A DNA stretch of 64,000 nt from Brytella acorum (GCF_029309905.1 NZ_JARBJP010000009.1:1-64000); one strand, 5' to 3'. Numbered from the stretch's first letter, positions 15,707-26,273 are shown. Notes: generated by a model from the sequence alone, not told the origin. Translations and numbers: made by a program.

Positions 15707-15718
15707 GGAGCCGATGAC

Positions 15719-17425
15719 ATGAGCATCATCGACACCCTCGTCATCGAACTCGACCTCGACCCCTCCAAGATGAGCAAGGGCGCGCGCGAGTCCATCCGGA
15801 CCCTGCGGCAGATGGAAACAGCGTCGGACAAGACTGCCAAGGTCACATCTGACGGCTGGGACAAGGCGGGGGACGCCTTTGCGAAGACGCGGCGCGAATT
15901 TATCAGCATGCTGGCGGTCTTCACAGCCGGACGGTCCATCAAGGCGTTCGCCAGCGACGTGATGAATCTCAACAGCGAGTTGGGCTACACAGCCAAGCAA
16001 CTGGACATGTCGGCTCAGACGCTCGCTAAGCTGGAAGCGCGATCTCAGGCAGCCGGGGGGACGCATGGCGAGGTCGCCGCGTCTTTCGCCAACATGCAAG
16101 CGAAGCTCACGGACCCGCAGGCCGCATCATCTCAGGCTCTGGCCTTCTCAGCCCTTGGGGTGGCAGATTTCAAGGACGCTAACGGGAATATTGCCACCAA
16201 CATCATCGACAGGCTGCACGACGCACAACAGCGCCAACACATGGACGCCGCAACCTTGAAACGATGGCTCTCGATCGCGGGAGTGACCGGCGAAGGTCAG
16301 CTTCGAGAAATTCAGATGGATGACAAGGCGTTTGCTGACAACAAGCGGTTCGGCGATACCTTTCCTGTCCCATCGGACAAGGACATTGCCCAGTATCAGG
16401 CGCTACAGGCCCACATCGCCATGCTCCAGTTGCACGCGGAGGCGCTCGCGCAGAAAGGCTTGGCGAAAATCACGCCTGAACTCGATCACATCGTCACGAC
16501 GATCGATAAATGGATTCAAGAAAACGGTCCTCTCGCCACCGGCATTGCGGGCGTCACCGCCGCCCTCGTGTCGCTTATCGCCGTCATGGCCGCACTCAAA
16601 ATGCGGAGCTTCGTCGGTGACCTTCTCGCACTGCCGGGTGCCATCAAGGCAGCCCAGGCTGCGGCAGAGGAGGCAAAGGCAGGAGGCGTTATGGCTGCGG
16701 AGGTCACGGCCAAAGCAGCACCGAAACTCGGCCTTCTCGCAAAGCTCGGCATGGTGCCCTTCGCTGAAATTTCAGCAGGTCTGGCTATTACATCCGAGGC
16801 GAACAGCGCAGAACACGATGCAGCGGAGGCGTTCAACGCACGCCGCGACCGCGTTGCCCGCGCACAGCAGGCAATCAAAGCATTCGAGGGAGCGGGGTAC
16901 TCACGCGAGGCCGCGCTCGGCATCACAGCCAATCTTTATCGGGAAAGCGGATTCTATGCCGGCGCGCGCGGGGACCGGAACAAATTCGGTATGCCGACCG
17001 CCTTCGGGCTTATGCAATGGCATCAGGATCGCGTTGACGACATCCTGAAACATACTGGCATCGATGTCCGAACTGCGGCTTACGGCGATCAGTTGAAGGC
17101 GGTTTTGTATGAGATGCAGAGTGGAGGTGACGCAGGGACGCGAAAGGCGGCGCGTCTATTGAGGCACCCGAACGCGACGACTTATGGCGCCACGGCAGTA
17201 TTTACGAAGTTGGCGGAGCGCCCAGCGTCAGATGCCGAAACCATGATCCGCTACGGGCTGGCTCAGCAGATCGACCGACAAACGCGCGCCAATCAGAGCA
17301 CCTTCAACGTCGGCGATATCCACGTTCACACAAACACAAACGATCCGAAGCAGCTTGCTCACGGGTTAAAGCAGGCTCTCACCCAGATGCAGGCGCAGCA
17401 CGAAAGCCGGAGTGTCGTGCAATGA
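15719..17425 (+). CDS. Tape-measure protein with tail-lysozyme-type domain
   Basis: A 568-residue protein. The first 280 residues are helix-rich and begin MSIIDTLVIELDLDPSK, typical of short tape-measure proteins. A hydrophobic segment follows (TGIAGVTAALVSLIAVMAAL, about residues 275-298). Residues about 375-520 form a phage tail-lysozyme-type domain (GYSREAALGITANLYRESGF, with a catalytic-type Glu, then FGLMQWHQDR). Such proteins set tail length and help the tail cross the cell wall. It is preceded by a strong AAGGAG site and overlaps the next gene (ATGA). At 568 residues it would specify a short tail. Confidence 0.8.
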   Translation: MSIIDTLVIELDLDPSKMSKGARESIRTLRQMETASDKTAKVTSDGWDKAGDAFAKTRREFISMLAVFTAGRSIKAFASDVMNLNSELGYTAKQLDMSAQTLAKLEARSQAAGGTHGEVAASFANMQAKLTDPQAASSQALAFSALGVADFKDANGNIATNIIDRLHDAQQRQHMDAATLKRWLSIAGVTGEGQLREIQMDDKAFADNKRFGDTFPVPSDKDIAQYQALQAHIAMLQLHAEALAQKGLAKITPELDHIVTTIDKWIQENGPLATGIAGVTAALVSLIAVMAALKMRSFVGDLLALPGAIKAAQAAAEEAKAGGVMAAEVTAKAAPKLGLLAKLGMVPFAEISAGLAITSEANSAEHDAAEAFNARRDRVARAQQAIKAFEGAGYSREAALGITANLYRESGFYAGARGDRNKFGMPTAFGLMQWHQDRVDDILKHTGIDVRTAAYGDQLKAVLYEMQSGGDAGTRKAARLLRHPNATTYGATAVFTKLAERPASDAETMIRYGLAQQIDRQTRANQSTFNVGDIHVHTNTNDPKQLAHGLKQALTQMQAQHESRSVVQ

Positions 17426-18438
17426 GCGATAGCGTTACCGCGCACTCGCACGCGCGACACTCCTTCACGAAAAAGAAGATCACCGTGACCTTCACGGTGG
17501 CGTCAGGCGCCTTGGGTCCGAGCGCCACGGATGACACAGCGGTCCTTGAGGGACATCGCTGTCAGGTGGAAATTCGCAACGGCGGCTGGACGAGCGCGGC
17601 GTCTTTGGCCCTGCGCATCGAGGGCATGACGCTGTCCATGATGAACCGACTTTCGGTCGCAGCCCCCGCCGTGTCCGGGAACAGACCGCTGAATATCGCG
17701 ATCGCCAACAGCATGGTCCTCGTGGAGGCCGGAGACGACGAATCCGGCATGGCCACGGTATTCTACGGTCGGATCATGCAGGCGTTCGCGGACTTCAAGA
17801 ACTCGCCGAACGTAGCCTTTCAGGTGTTCGCTTTCACGAACTACGAAGCCAAGGCCACCATCATCGAGAGTCGGAGCTTCCGTGGGCCAACCACGGCTCA
17901 GGCCATATTTTCCGACATCGCCACACGGGCCAAGCTGAACTTCATCAATCGCGGCGTGAACTTTCCGATTGCGGGGAATGTCTACCTTCAGGGCAGCGTC
18001 CATCAGCAGCTCGAAAAGCTTCACCATGACTATCAGATACCCTACGCGCTCGAAGGGGGGAGTAAGGCCCATCCGGTTACGCTGAAGATATGGCCGCCGG
18101 ATCTCGACATCGGGGAGGTGAACGACCCCGTACGCATCACGTCGAAGACAGGATTGATAGGATATCCGGCCTATTCACAATCGGGCGTCGAGTTCACCTG
18201 CTTCTACAACCCGAACATCCTTTATCTCGAGCCGATCTACCTGGAGAGCCGTTACGCTCCAGAGGCCTGGAGGCCGAACACATCCGCCCTTCCCCAGAAT
18301 CTCGCCTCATCCGGTCTCTGGACGCCTTTTGGCATCAGCCACTCATTGGAGAGTGAGACGCCAGGAGGCCAGTGGTTCACCCACGTAGAGGCCGTGCGCA
18401 AGGAATTCTCCAAACAAATCGTCCCCACATGGCTTTGA
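17422..18438 (+). CDS. Baseplate-hub-like phage protein
   Basis: A 338-residue protein with a beta-rich N-terminus (KKKITVTFTVASGALGPSAT, then CQVEIRNGG) and LALRIEGMTLSMMNRLSV. The middle has STTAQAIFSDIA-type and HQQLEKLHHDYQI segments like those of phage baseplate hub proteins of the Mu gp44/T4 gp27 kind. It follows the tape measure directly (ATGA overlap), as hub genes often do. Assignment rests on position and general character more than on a strict motif. Confidence 0.6.
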   Translation: MSDSVTAHSHARHSFTKKKITVTFTVASGALGPSATDDTAVLEGHRCQVEIRNGGWTSAASLALRIEGMTLSMMNRLSVAAPAVSGNRPLNIAIANSMVLVEAGDDESGMATVFYGRIMQAFADFKNSPNVAFQVFAFTNYEAKATIIESRSFRGPTTAQAIFSDIATRAKLNFINRGVNFPIAGNVYLQGSVHQQLEKLHHDYQIPYALEGGSKAHPVTLKIWPPDLDIGEVNDPVRITSKTGLIGYPAYSQSGVEFTCFYNPNILYLEPIYLESRYAPEAWRPNTSALPQNLASSGLWTPFGISHSLESETPGGQWFTHVEAVRKEFSKQIVPTWL

Positions 18439-18442
18439 GATA

Positions 18443-18763
18443 ATGACCGATCATAAGATAGAGGGCGGCGACGCCCAGATCGCGCGCGGGATCGTCCGTG
18501 ATGCTCATGACAAGCTGGCACGATGGATGGCCGCCGACGTGCCGGTTTCGGTCGATCGGGAACGGAATCGGGCCGCTGGCTTGATGCTCATTCACCTGAT
18601 GCAGATCGCCCGCGAGAACAATGGGCCCGACGCCGTGATCGAGCTGATGCGCCTGGCGTCCTCGACTGGGGTCATGCTGCTCGATCAGGACGGCGCGCTT
18701 GAGGAAAAATTGGGCCATTATTTGACAGCAGCCGAAAAGCGGGAGCGCGCCGCCAATGGGTAA
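18443..18763 (+). CDS. Hypothetical phage-type protein
   Basis: A 106-residue helical, acidic protein with no recognised domain. It starts 4 bases after the hub gene and overlaps the nuclease gene by eight bases, so it belongs to the same transcript. No signal peptide is seen. One mid-protein helix (AAGLMLIHLMQIARE) is amphipathic rather than membrane-spanning. Confidence 0.55.
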   Translation: MTDHKIEGGDAQIARGIVRDAHDKLARWMAADVPVSVDRERNRAAGLMLIHLMQIARENNGPDAVIELMRLASSTGVMLLDQDGALEEKLGHYLTAAEKRERAANG

Positions 18764-19088
18764 GGCTTCCCGCGACAAAGGCGCACGTGTAGAGCGCAAG
18801 ATTGTGGATCTTCACAGAAATGCAGGCATCAAGGCCGAGCGCGTACCGCTCTCCGGCGCCATGCAGTTCAGGAACACCGCCAGCACAGATGTGGACGTCT
18901 ACGCGCGCGGGCCGCACGCCCCGCCATTCGTCTGCGAGGTGAAGGCCCGGAAGTCTGGCGAGGGCTTCGTTACCCTCGAGCGGTGGTTAGGAGATGCAGA
19001 TGCGCTCTTCCTGGTACGCGACAGGGCCGAGCCTTTAGTTGTGCTGCCGTTCGCGCGTTGGCGAGAGATCGTGGGCGATCAAAGATAA
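18756..19088 (+). CDS. Small PD-(D/E)XK-type nuclease (Holliday-junction-resolvase-like)
   Basis: A 110-residue protein with KASRDKGARVERKIVDLH, ERVPLSGA, a DVDVYARGP segment, and CEVKARKSGEGF. This is the E...D...ExK order of archaeal Hjc-like and phage VRR-type nucleases. It would cut branched DNA during replication or before packaging. The length is at the small end of the family. It is the last gene before attR; the 115 bp that follow contain the right-hand arm-type motifs. Confidence 0.75.
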   Translation: MGKASRDKGARVERKIVDLHRNAGIKAERVPLSGAMQFRNTASTDVDVYARGPHAPPFVCEVKARKSGEGFVTLERWLGDADALFLVRDRAEPLVVLPFARWREIVGDQR

Positions 19089-19097
19089 AGAAATCGT

Positions 19098-19150
19098 GTC
19101 CCATTACCCCTCGATATCGCGTGCTCTATCGTGGGTTTCATCATGGGTCA
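19098..19150. promoter_or_regulatory. Integrase arm-type sites, right end
   Basis: GTCCCATTA (19098-19106), ATCGTGGGTTT (19128-19138) and CATGGGTCA (19142-19150) repeat the motifs found between attL and the integrase gene. The 11-mer and the second 9-mer are exact matches. These sites sit 53 bp or more inside attR and likely bind the integrase. Confidence 0.55.
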
Positions 19151-19202
19151 TACTGGCCGACAATTCAAGAAACGGCTGTTTTCTGCTATTTATTCGGCGA
19201 TG

Positions 19203-19217
19203 ATGGTGGAGAGGGTT
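19203..19217. repeat. attR (right attachment core, within tRNA-Tyr)
   Basis: This is the second copy of the 15-bp repeat at 2157-2171. All but one of its bases lie in the tRNA-Tyr 3' end. Integration keeps the tRNA whole, since the core carries the same sequence as the displaced end. Confidence 0.85.
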
Positions 19218-19289
19218 GGATTCGAACCAACGTAGGCGTACGCCAGCGGATTTACAGTCCGCCCCCTTTAGCCACTCGGGCACCTCTCC
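19204..19289 (-). tRNA. tRNA-Tyr (GTA)
   Basis: An 86-nt gene including the encoded CCA (19204-19206). The acceptor stem GGAGAGG/CCTCTCC pairs fully. The T-arm contains GGTTCGAATCC. The long variable arm marks a class II tRNA. The anticodon GTA (19253-19255) lies in a proper seven-base loop. It is divergent from rlmB and is the integration target of the 17-kb element. Confidence 0.96.
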
Positions 19290-19389
19290 GGCCGGGTTGG
19301 GAAATATGGCGCTTTTTCCGGGAAGTCAACCGGGGATAAGTCGTTTTGTTGCATGACGGAAGGTGTAGGATCGGATTATATCCGCCTTC

Positions 19390-20193
19390 ATGTCCAGACG
19401 TTCCGCCGGTGCCCGGCCTACCCCCCGTTCTCCTGAGTCCCGTTCGCGTGAGCGCGGGTCCAGACCCTCTTCGTCACGCAGCAGCGGGTCGAGCTACTGG
19501 CTCTACGGCCTGCATGCGGCCGAAGGCGCGCTGGCCAATCCCCGCCGTCAGATCCACGAGATCCTCGCAACCCGTGAGGGACTGACCGCGCTGGAGACGA
19601 AAGGGCTGAAACTCCCGGTGACGCCGAACGTCGTGGAGCGCTCTCGCATCGATCAGCTCTGCGAGCGCGATGCCGTGCATCAGGGGGTCGCCTTGCGGGT
19701 CGAGCCTCTCGAATCCCTGCTTCTTGAGGATGCGCTGGAGCGACCCGGACCTGTCCTGGTGCTCGATCAGGTGACGGACCCTCGGAATATCGGCGCGATC
19801 CTGCGATCGGCGGCGGCCTTCGGTGCCGCCGCCCTCGTTCTTCAGGATCGGAACACGCCCCAGGAAAGCGGAGTCATGGCAAAAGCCGCTTCCGGCGCCC
19901 TCGATATTGTGCCCGTCCTGCGGGAGGTCAATCTCTCCCGCGCCCTCGCGCAGTTGCAGAATGCCGGCCTCTGGGTCGTCGGCCTCGATGCGGGCGGGGG
20001 CCGCCTCAATGGCGCGGGATACGAAGGCCGTCGTGTCGCGTTGGTGCTCGGTGCCGAAGGCGCCGGGTTGCGGCGCCTGACGCGCGAAAGCTGCGACGAG
20101 ATCGCGAGTGTCCACATGCCGGGCGACATGGAAAGCCTGAATGTGTCCAACGCAGCCGCCGTTGCACTTTATGAACTCATAAGGCCGGTCTGA
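19390..20193 (+). CDS. rlmB: 23S rRNA 2'-O-methyltransferase, RlmB/TrmH (SpoU) family
   Basis: A 267-residue methyltransferase expected to methylate a guanosine ribose in 23S rRNA. An arginine/serine-rich N-terminal tail (about 35 residues) precedes a substrate-binding domain (YWLYGLHAAEGALAN). The SPOUT catalytic domain has its three motifs: DQVTDPRNIGAILRSAAAFG, LVLGAEGAGLRR and MESLNVSNAAAVALYEL. Length is normal. It stands alone between the tRNA and an oxidoreductase gene, and neighbours give no operon evidence. Confidence 0.9.
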   Translation: MSRRSAGARPTPRSPESRSRERGSRPSSSRSSGSSYWLYGLHAAEGALANPRRQIHEILATREGLTALETKGLKLPVTPNVVERSRIDQLCERDAVHQGVALRVEPLESLLLEDALERPGPVLVLDQVTDPRNIGAILRSAAAFGAAALVLQDRNTPQESGVMAKAASGALDIVPVLREVNLSRALAQLQNAGLWVVGLDAGGGRLNGAGYEGRRVALVLGAEGAGLRRLTRESCDEIASVHMPGDMESLNVSNAAAVALYELIRPV

Positions 20194-20232
20194 GATCGGC
20201 AAATGCCGCGTGACAGGGAAGGAGCAGGAAAC

Positions 20233-21231
20233 ATGAAAGCTGTCGGATACGAGACGATCGGTGACAGTCACGTGCTTGCGGACGTTGAACTGCCCAAGCC
20301 TGTGCCCCGCGCACGGGACCTTCTGGTCAAGGTCGAGGCGATCTCGATCAATCCCGTGGACACGAAGGTCCGCCGCCGCACCGCAGCCTTCGAGGGCGAG
20401 CGATACCGTATTCTGGGATGGGACGTGGCGGGCACCGTCGAGGCCGTTGGCGCCGACGTCACCCTGTTTCAGCCCGGCGATGCCGTGTTTTACGCGGGCG
20501 CGATCAACCGGCAGGGCGCCAACGCGGAATTCCACTGCGTCGATGAACGCCTGGCGGGACACAAGCCCCGGACACTGGACTGGGGAGCAGCGGCGGCACT
20601 TCCGCTGACATCCGTGACCGCATGGGAAATGCTGTTCGATCGAATGCGCGTTCCCACCAACCGACCCGACGCCCTGCTGGTCATCGGCGGCGCGGGCGGT
20701 GTCGGCTCGGTCATGATCCAGATCGCGCGCCAGATGACGGGGCTGACGGTCATCGCCACGGCCTCCCGCCCCGAGACGGAAGCATGGGTACGGCGCATGG
20801 GCGCACATCATGTCATCAATCATCGGCAGGACATGAAAGCCCAGCTCGCCGCGCTGGGATACCCGACGGTGCCTTACATCGCGAGCCTGACGGGAAGTGA
20901 CGCCCACCATGCCTTCCTTGGGGAGGCGATCGCGCCGCAAGGTCATATCTCCCTGATCGACGACCCCACCTCCTTTGATATCCTGCCCTTCAAGACCAAG
21001 AGCGTCACGCTGTCCTGGGAGCTGATGTACACCCGCTCCCTGTTCGAGACACCGGACATGATCCGTCAACATGAAATTCTCGACGCCGTGTCGCGACTGG
21101 TCGATGCGGGCATCCTGCAAACCACGGAAACGCAACGTGTGACCGGAATCCATGCGGCCACGCTGCGAGGTCTGCATGATCTGTCCGAAAGCGGGACGAC
21201 GATCGGAAAGGCCGTGGCCGTCGGTTTTTGA
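20233..21231 (+). CDS. Zinc-type alcohol dehydrogenase-like (quinone oxidoreductase family)
   Basis: A 332-residue medium-chain dehydrogenase/reductase of the zinc-binding ADH-like ZADH group, probably NADPH-dependent. The N-terminal GroES-like domain has INPVDTKVR and ILGWDVAGTVEAVGADV. The Rossmann domain has VIGGAGGVGSVMIQIARQ. The structural cysteines of true alcohol dehydrogenases are missing, which is normal for this group. The ATG at 20233, with GGAGCAGG seven bases before it, is preferred over 20203. Substrate unknown. Confidence 0.82.
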   Translation: MKAVGYETIGDSHVLADVELPKPVPRARDLLVKVEAISINPVDTKVRRRTAAFEGERYRILGWDVAGTVEAVGADVTLFQPGDAVFYAGAINRQGANAEFHCVDERLAGHKPRTLDWGAAAALPLTSVTAWEMLFDRMRVPTNRPDALLVIGGAGGVGSVMIQIARQMTGLTVIATASRPETEAWVRRMGAHHVINHRQDMKAQLAALGYPTVPYIASLTGSDAHHAFLGEAIAPQGHISLIDDPTSFDILPFKTKSVTLSWELMYTRSLFETPDMIRQHEILDAVSRLVDAGILQTTETQRVTGIHAATLRGLHDLSESGTTIGKAVAVGF

Positions 21232-21335
21232 GGGCGAGTTACAATTCGAGCGTAACGGTACCGACCGGCCCTTGATTCCTCACAATCTCGCCACAGGCGG
21301 AATGCAGGTTTCCGGGCTGTCAACGGAGAAATATC

Positions 21336-21758
21336 ATGCTTCGCAAGTGCCTTGTTCTCACAACGATCGCCTTGATGGGCATTGTTCCGGTCGCAGCCAA
21401 CGCCCAGCCAGGCCCGGGCTGGGGCCCAAATCAGGGCGGACGAGGCTGGAACGGGCCTGAACACGGTGGGCCCGGACGCGGCGACCCCGGCCACTTTCGC
21501 CGTGGACGCGATGACTGGCGCCGCGGGGATCGTTTCGACCGGTGGCGTGATCAGCGGTATGTCGTGAACGACTGGAACGGCTATCGCGGTCTCTATGCGC
21601 CACCGCGCGGCTATTACTGGGTCCGCAATGGCAATCAGTTCCTGCTGACGGCCATTGCCTCCGGCCTGATCGGCGCTGTCGTCGTCAGCACCGCCCCGAT
21701 GGCGGGCGGCATGATGCCACCGCCGCCTCCGGTCGTGTATCCGCCTGGATACTACTGA
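21336..21758 (+). CDS. RcnB-family periplasmic protein
   Basis: A 140-residue exported protein: signal peptide MLRKCLVLTTIALMGIVPVA with likely cleavage after ANA, then a Gly/Arg/Asp-rich region (RRGRDDWRRGDRFDRWRDQR). The conserved RcnB block YRGLYAPPRGYYWVRNGNQF is followed by a hydrophobic segment (LLTAIASGLIGAVV) and a proline-rich end. RcnB in Escherichia coli is tied to nickel/cobalt homeostasis, but homologues with this layout are numerous in acetic acid bacteria and their roles are unproven. Confidence 0.8.
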   Translation: MLRKCLVLTTIALMGIVPVAANAQPGPGWGPNQGGRGWNGPEHGGPGRGDPGHFRRGRDDWRRGDRFDRWRDQRYVVNDWNGYRGLYAPPRGYYWVRNGNQFLLTAIASGLIGAVVVSTAPMAGGMMPPPPPVVYPPGYY

Positions 21759-21777
21759 GCCTCGAACCTGCCGTCTC

Positions 21778-22590
21778 TCAGATCATGTAGTCGAGGGGCG
21801 GCAGACGCTGGTCCATGCCCAGGGCGGGCAGGGACGAATGTCGGGTTCCGATCTTGCGGGCCGGATTGCCGACGACGGTCGTATAAGGCGGAACGCTCTC
21901 GAGCACGACCGATCCCGCGCCGACTTTCGCACCCTCTCCCAGCTCGATATTGCCAAGCACCTTGGCGCCCGCGCCGATCAGGACACCGCGCCTGACCTTG
22001 GGATGACGGTCCCCCGTCTCCTTGCCGGTGCCACCCAGGGTCACGCCCTGCAACATCGAAACATCGTCATCGATGATGCAGGTTTCGCCGACGACGATCC
22101 CGGTTCCGTGGTCGAAGACGATCCGCCGTCCCAGACGTGCGGCGGGATGGATATCGACGCTGAACCGTTCGGCGACGAGGCTCTGAAGATGACGGGCCAG
22201 ATGCTGGCGGTTGTTCTGCCAGAGCCAGTGCGCGATGCGATAGGCCTGGATCGAATGAAAGCCTTTGAAGAAAAGGAACGCCGTCACGTAATCCGGGCAT
22301 GCGGCGTCACGCTCATAGATCGCGATCATGTCCTCGCATGCGGCTTCGGCGATGTCCGGATGATCGGCGAGAGCTGATGCAGCCAGCGCGGTAAGAGCGG
22401 GCGCCGAAAGCGCGCGGTCGGCCAGCTTCGTACCAATCAGGGCCGCCAGCGCGCTCGGGAAATTGCGGTGATCGCTGATGCCCGTGGCGAACACGCCCTG
22501 AATAAGAACATCGCAGCAGACATCGCTCTGCACGAGCATGTCCCGCCATACGGCATCGAGATCGGGCGGGGAGGGAAATCTCTGCATCAT
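21778..22590 (-). CDS. cysE: Serine O-acetyltransferase
   Basis: A 270-residue enzyme that acetylates L-serine with acetyl-CoA, the first step of cysteine synthesis. The N-terminal helical domain contains DPAC-type sequence (YERDAACPDYVTAFLFFKG). The left-handed beta-helix has hexapeptide repeats (FDHGTGIVVGETCIIDDDV, MLQGVTLGGTGKETGDRHPK), with catalytic Asp and His visible. The start is set at 22590, where ATGA overlaps the stop of the monooxygenase gene; the open frame upstream lies inside that gene. It shares an operon with it, though the pathways are unrelated. Confidence 0.93.
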   Translation of the reverse strand: MMQRFPSPPDLDAVWRDMLVQSDVCCDVLIQGVFATGISDHRNFPSALAALIGTKLADRALSAPALTALAASALADHPDIAEAACEDMIAIYERDAACPDYVTAFLFFKGFHSIQAYRIAHWLWQNNRQHLARHLQSLVAERFSVDIHPAARLGRRIVFDHGTGIVVGETCIIDDDVSMLQGVTLGGTGKETGDRHPKVRRGVLIGAGAKVLGNIELGEGAKVGAGSVVLESVPPYTTVVGNPARKIGTRHSSLPALGMDQRLPPLDYMI

Positions 22591-23843
22591 AGACCCATGG
22601 CCTCTCTGACGAAGGCGCGCCGCAGTCTCGGCATGCGGTTCAGGGCCGAAAGCCCGGCATCGCGCGCGACGCGAAGGAGGGGATTGTCGTTGCCGAACAG
22701 GCGTTCGAGCCCGTCGCACGCCGCCAGCATGAGCATGTTCGTCGGGCGCGCCCGGCGCTGATACTGCATGAGCAGGCTGGCGTCCCCCAGATCCCGGCCG
22801 TTCAGGAACGCGGTTTCGAGGAGATCCGCCAGGGCGACGATATCCTTGAATCCCGCATTGAGGCCCTGCCCTGCGATCGGATGCAGCCCGTGGGCCGAAT
22901 CGCCCGCGAGCACCAGACGCGTCGCCGTATAACGCTGCGCATATTGCGCGGAGAGGGGATAAATCCAGCGCCGTCCGATCGGCTCGAGCGCGCCGATGTC
23001 ATCTCCGCCGAGGCGTGCGGCGATCTCGCGGGCGAAGACATCATCCGGCAGGCCGTAGAAACGGCGCGCGCGTTCCTCCCCCTCGGCCCAGACGATCGCG
23101 GAACGATTGGGATGTTCCCTGGTTCCAGGGAGCGGCAGGCGCGCGAAAGGCCCCTGAGGCAGGAAATGCTCGAGAGCCCGTCCGTCATGCGGCTTCTCAT
23201 GGGTGATGACGCTGATCAGGCCGCACTGGCGATAGGGCAGCCTCGTGACGGGAATTTTGACCTGATTCCGCAGCGCGCTGTTGCGGCCCTCGGCGGCGAC
23301 CGCGAGCGGCGCGCGCCAGGTTTCGCCCGAAGCCAGCCGGATGGTGACGTGCTGATCGTCGAATGCGAACTGTCCCAGATCCGGCGCACGCAGGATCAGA
23401 CCCTCCGTCCGCGTCAGTGCCGCATTGAGCGCCATGCGCAGATCGCGCGCCTCGACCATCCATCCGAAAGGACCGTCCGCGTCCTGCGGCCCGAAATCGA
23501 GCGACAGGCTGGACGGACGTTCGCCGGGGCGGCCGTCACGCACCATGATCTCGTTGATGGGCTGGGTCGGACCGGGCAGGCATCCCCAGACGCCCGCCGC
23601 CTCGAGCATCCGGCGCGAGCCTTCGGAAATGGCGTAGGCCCGACCGTCCAGCGCCGGATCTTCCATGCCGGGCAACGCCGCTCGGTCCAGAAGGAGAACG
23701 CGCATTCCCATGGTCGCCAGACGGCAGGCGAGCGTGGCGCCGACCGGACCCGCGCCGTTGATGCAGATATCCACGGCAGCCGCCGTGGCGTCGGGACCGG
23801 CTTCCCGGGAGGCGTTGTTTCCGTGCACATCGTTCGTCATCAT
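22587..23843 (-). CDS. UbiH/UbiF/COQ6-type FAD-dependent monooxygenase
   Basis: A 418-residue flavoprotein hydroxylase of ubiquinone synthesis. It has the FAD-binding N-terminus ICINGAGPVGATLACRLATM, the second dinucleotide motif region near EARDLRMALNAAL, and the C-terminal RLVLAGDSAHGLHPIAGQGL signature. Which ring position it hydroxylates (UbiH, UbiF, UbiI or UbiL type) cannot be told by reading. Upstream of the start, the region 23844-24000 holds the promoter of the divergent glnK-amtB pair. Confidence 0.85.
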   Translation of the reverse strand: MMTNDVHGNNASREAGPDATAAAVDICINGAGPVGATLACRLATMGMRVLLLDRAALPGMEDPALDGRAYAISEGSRRMLEAAGVWGCLPGPTQPINEIMVRDGRPGERPSSLSLDFGPQDADGPFGWMVEARDLRMALNAALTRTEGLILRAPDLGQFAFDDQHVTIRLASGETWRAPLAVAAEGRNSALRNQVKIPVTRLPYRQCGLISVITHEKPHDGRALEHFLPQGPFARLPLPGTREHPNRSAIVWAEGEERARRFYGLPDDVFAREIAARLGGDDIGALEPIGRRWIYPLSAQYAQRYTATRLVLAGDSAHGLHPIAGQGLNAGFKDIVALADLLETAFLNGRDLGDASLLMQYQRRARPTNMLMLAACDGLERLFGNDNPLLRVARDAGLSALNRMPRLRRAFVREAMGL

Positions 23844-23856
23844 GGGGTCAATCTAG

Positions 23857-25703
<1,847 letters not shown>

Positions 25704-25757
25704 TCCGCGCGTTTTCGCCGCATTTTTATCCCGCATTTTTCAAGGAAAGAAAAACAT

Positions 25758-26273
25758 ATGTTCCTGATCCGTTTCGCGACTCCCGCCATGCTGGCCGGGA
25801 TGATCGCCGCAGGCGCCGCCTTCATGCCATCCGCTCACGCCATGACCGCCAAGGAATGCTACGCGAACTTCCGGGCGGCCAAGAAGGCCGGATCGTTGAA
25901 TGGCCAGGACTACAAGACCTACAAGTCCACACAGTGCGGTGACGCCGCGGCACCGGCAGCAGCTCCCGCGACGACAGCCGCTCCGGCAACACCCGCGCCC
26001 GCGACATCCGCACCGACGGCGGCGCCCGCCAGCACCCCGGCGGCCAGCACCCCGGCGCCGGTCTCCAGACCCGCTCCCGTCTCCACGGGCGGCGCGGTGT
26101 TTCCGAGCGCGATATCCTCGAAATACAGCACCCTGTCCGCCGGTAAGGGCCGACTGAAAACATGCGCCGATCAGTATAATGCGAACAAGGCTTCCGGTGC
26201 GAATGGCGGACTGAAATGGATCGTCAAGGGCGGCGGTTACTGGTCCGAGTGCAACAGGCACCTCAAAGGCTGA
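25758..26273 (+). CDS. Exported Ala/Pro-rich protein with two paired-Cys modules
   Basis: A 171-residue secreted protein: signal peptide to about residue 28 (ending PSAHA), a first module AKECYANFRAAKKAGSLNGQ...STQC, a long Ala/Pro/Thr/Ser linker (about residues 62-110), and a second module RLKTCADQYNANKASG...YWSECNRHL. Both modules have the C-x(n)-N-x-A-K pattern and end with a cysteine, so they are likely repeats of one fold, similar in style to PsiF-like domains. It follows amtB by 54 bp and may share its transcript. Function unknown. Confidence 0.65.
   Translation: MFLIRFATPAMLAGMIAAGAAFMPSAHAMTAKECYANFRAAKKAGSLNGQDYKTYKSTQCGDAAAPAAAPATTAAPATPAPATSAPTAAPASTPAASTPAPVSRPAPVSTGGAVFPSAISSKYSTLSAGKGRLKTCADQYNANKASGANGGLKWIVKGGGYWSECNRHLKG

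Larger units (their letters stand above)
2157..19217. mobile_element. tRNA-Tyr-integrated phage-like element, 17.1 kb
   Basis: The bounds are set by a perfect 15-bp direct repeat, ATGGTGGAGAGGGTT, at 2157-2171 and 19203-19217. The right copy is the 3' end of tRNA-Tyr, including its CCA, a usual target for tyrosine integrases. The integrase gene lies just inside the left end, and the same integrase-arm-like motifs occur inside both ends. Contents, left to right: integrase, AT-rich regulatory segment, small early genes, AlpA-like factor, primase-polymerase, VapE helicase, origin-like repeats, serine recombinase, terminase, tape measure, hub, nuclease. No portal, capsid, head protease, tail tube or lysis genes are seen. 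It could be a decayed prophage or a phage satellite. Confidence 0.85.
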
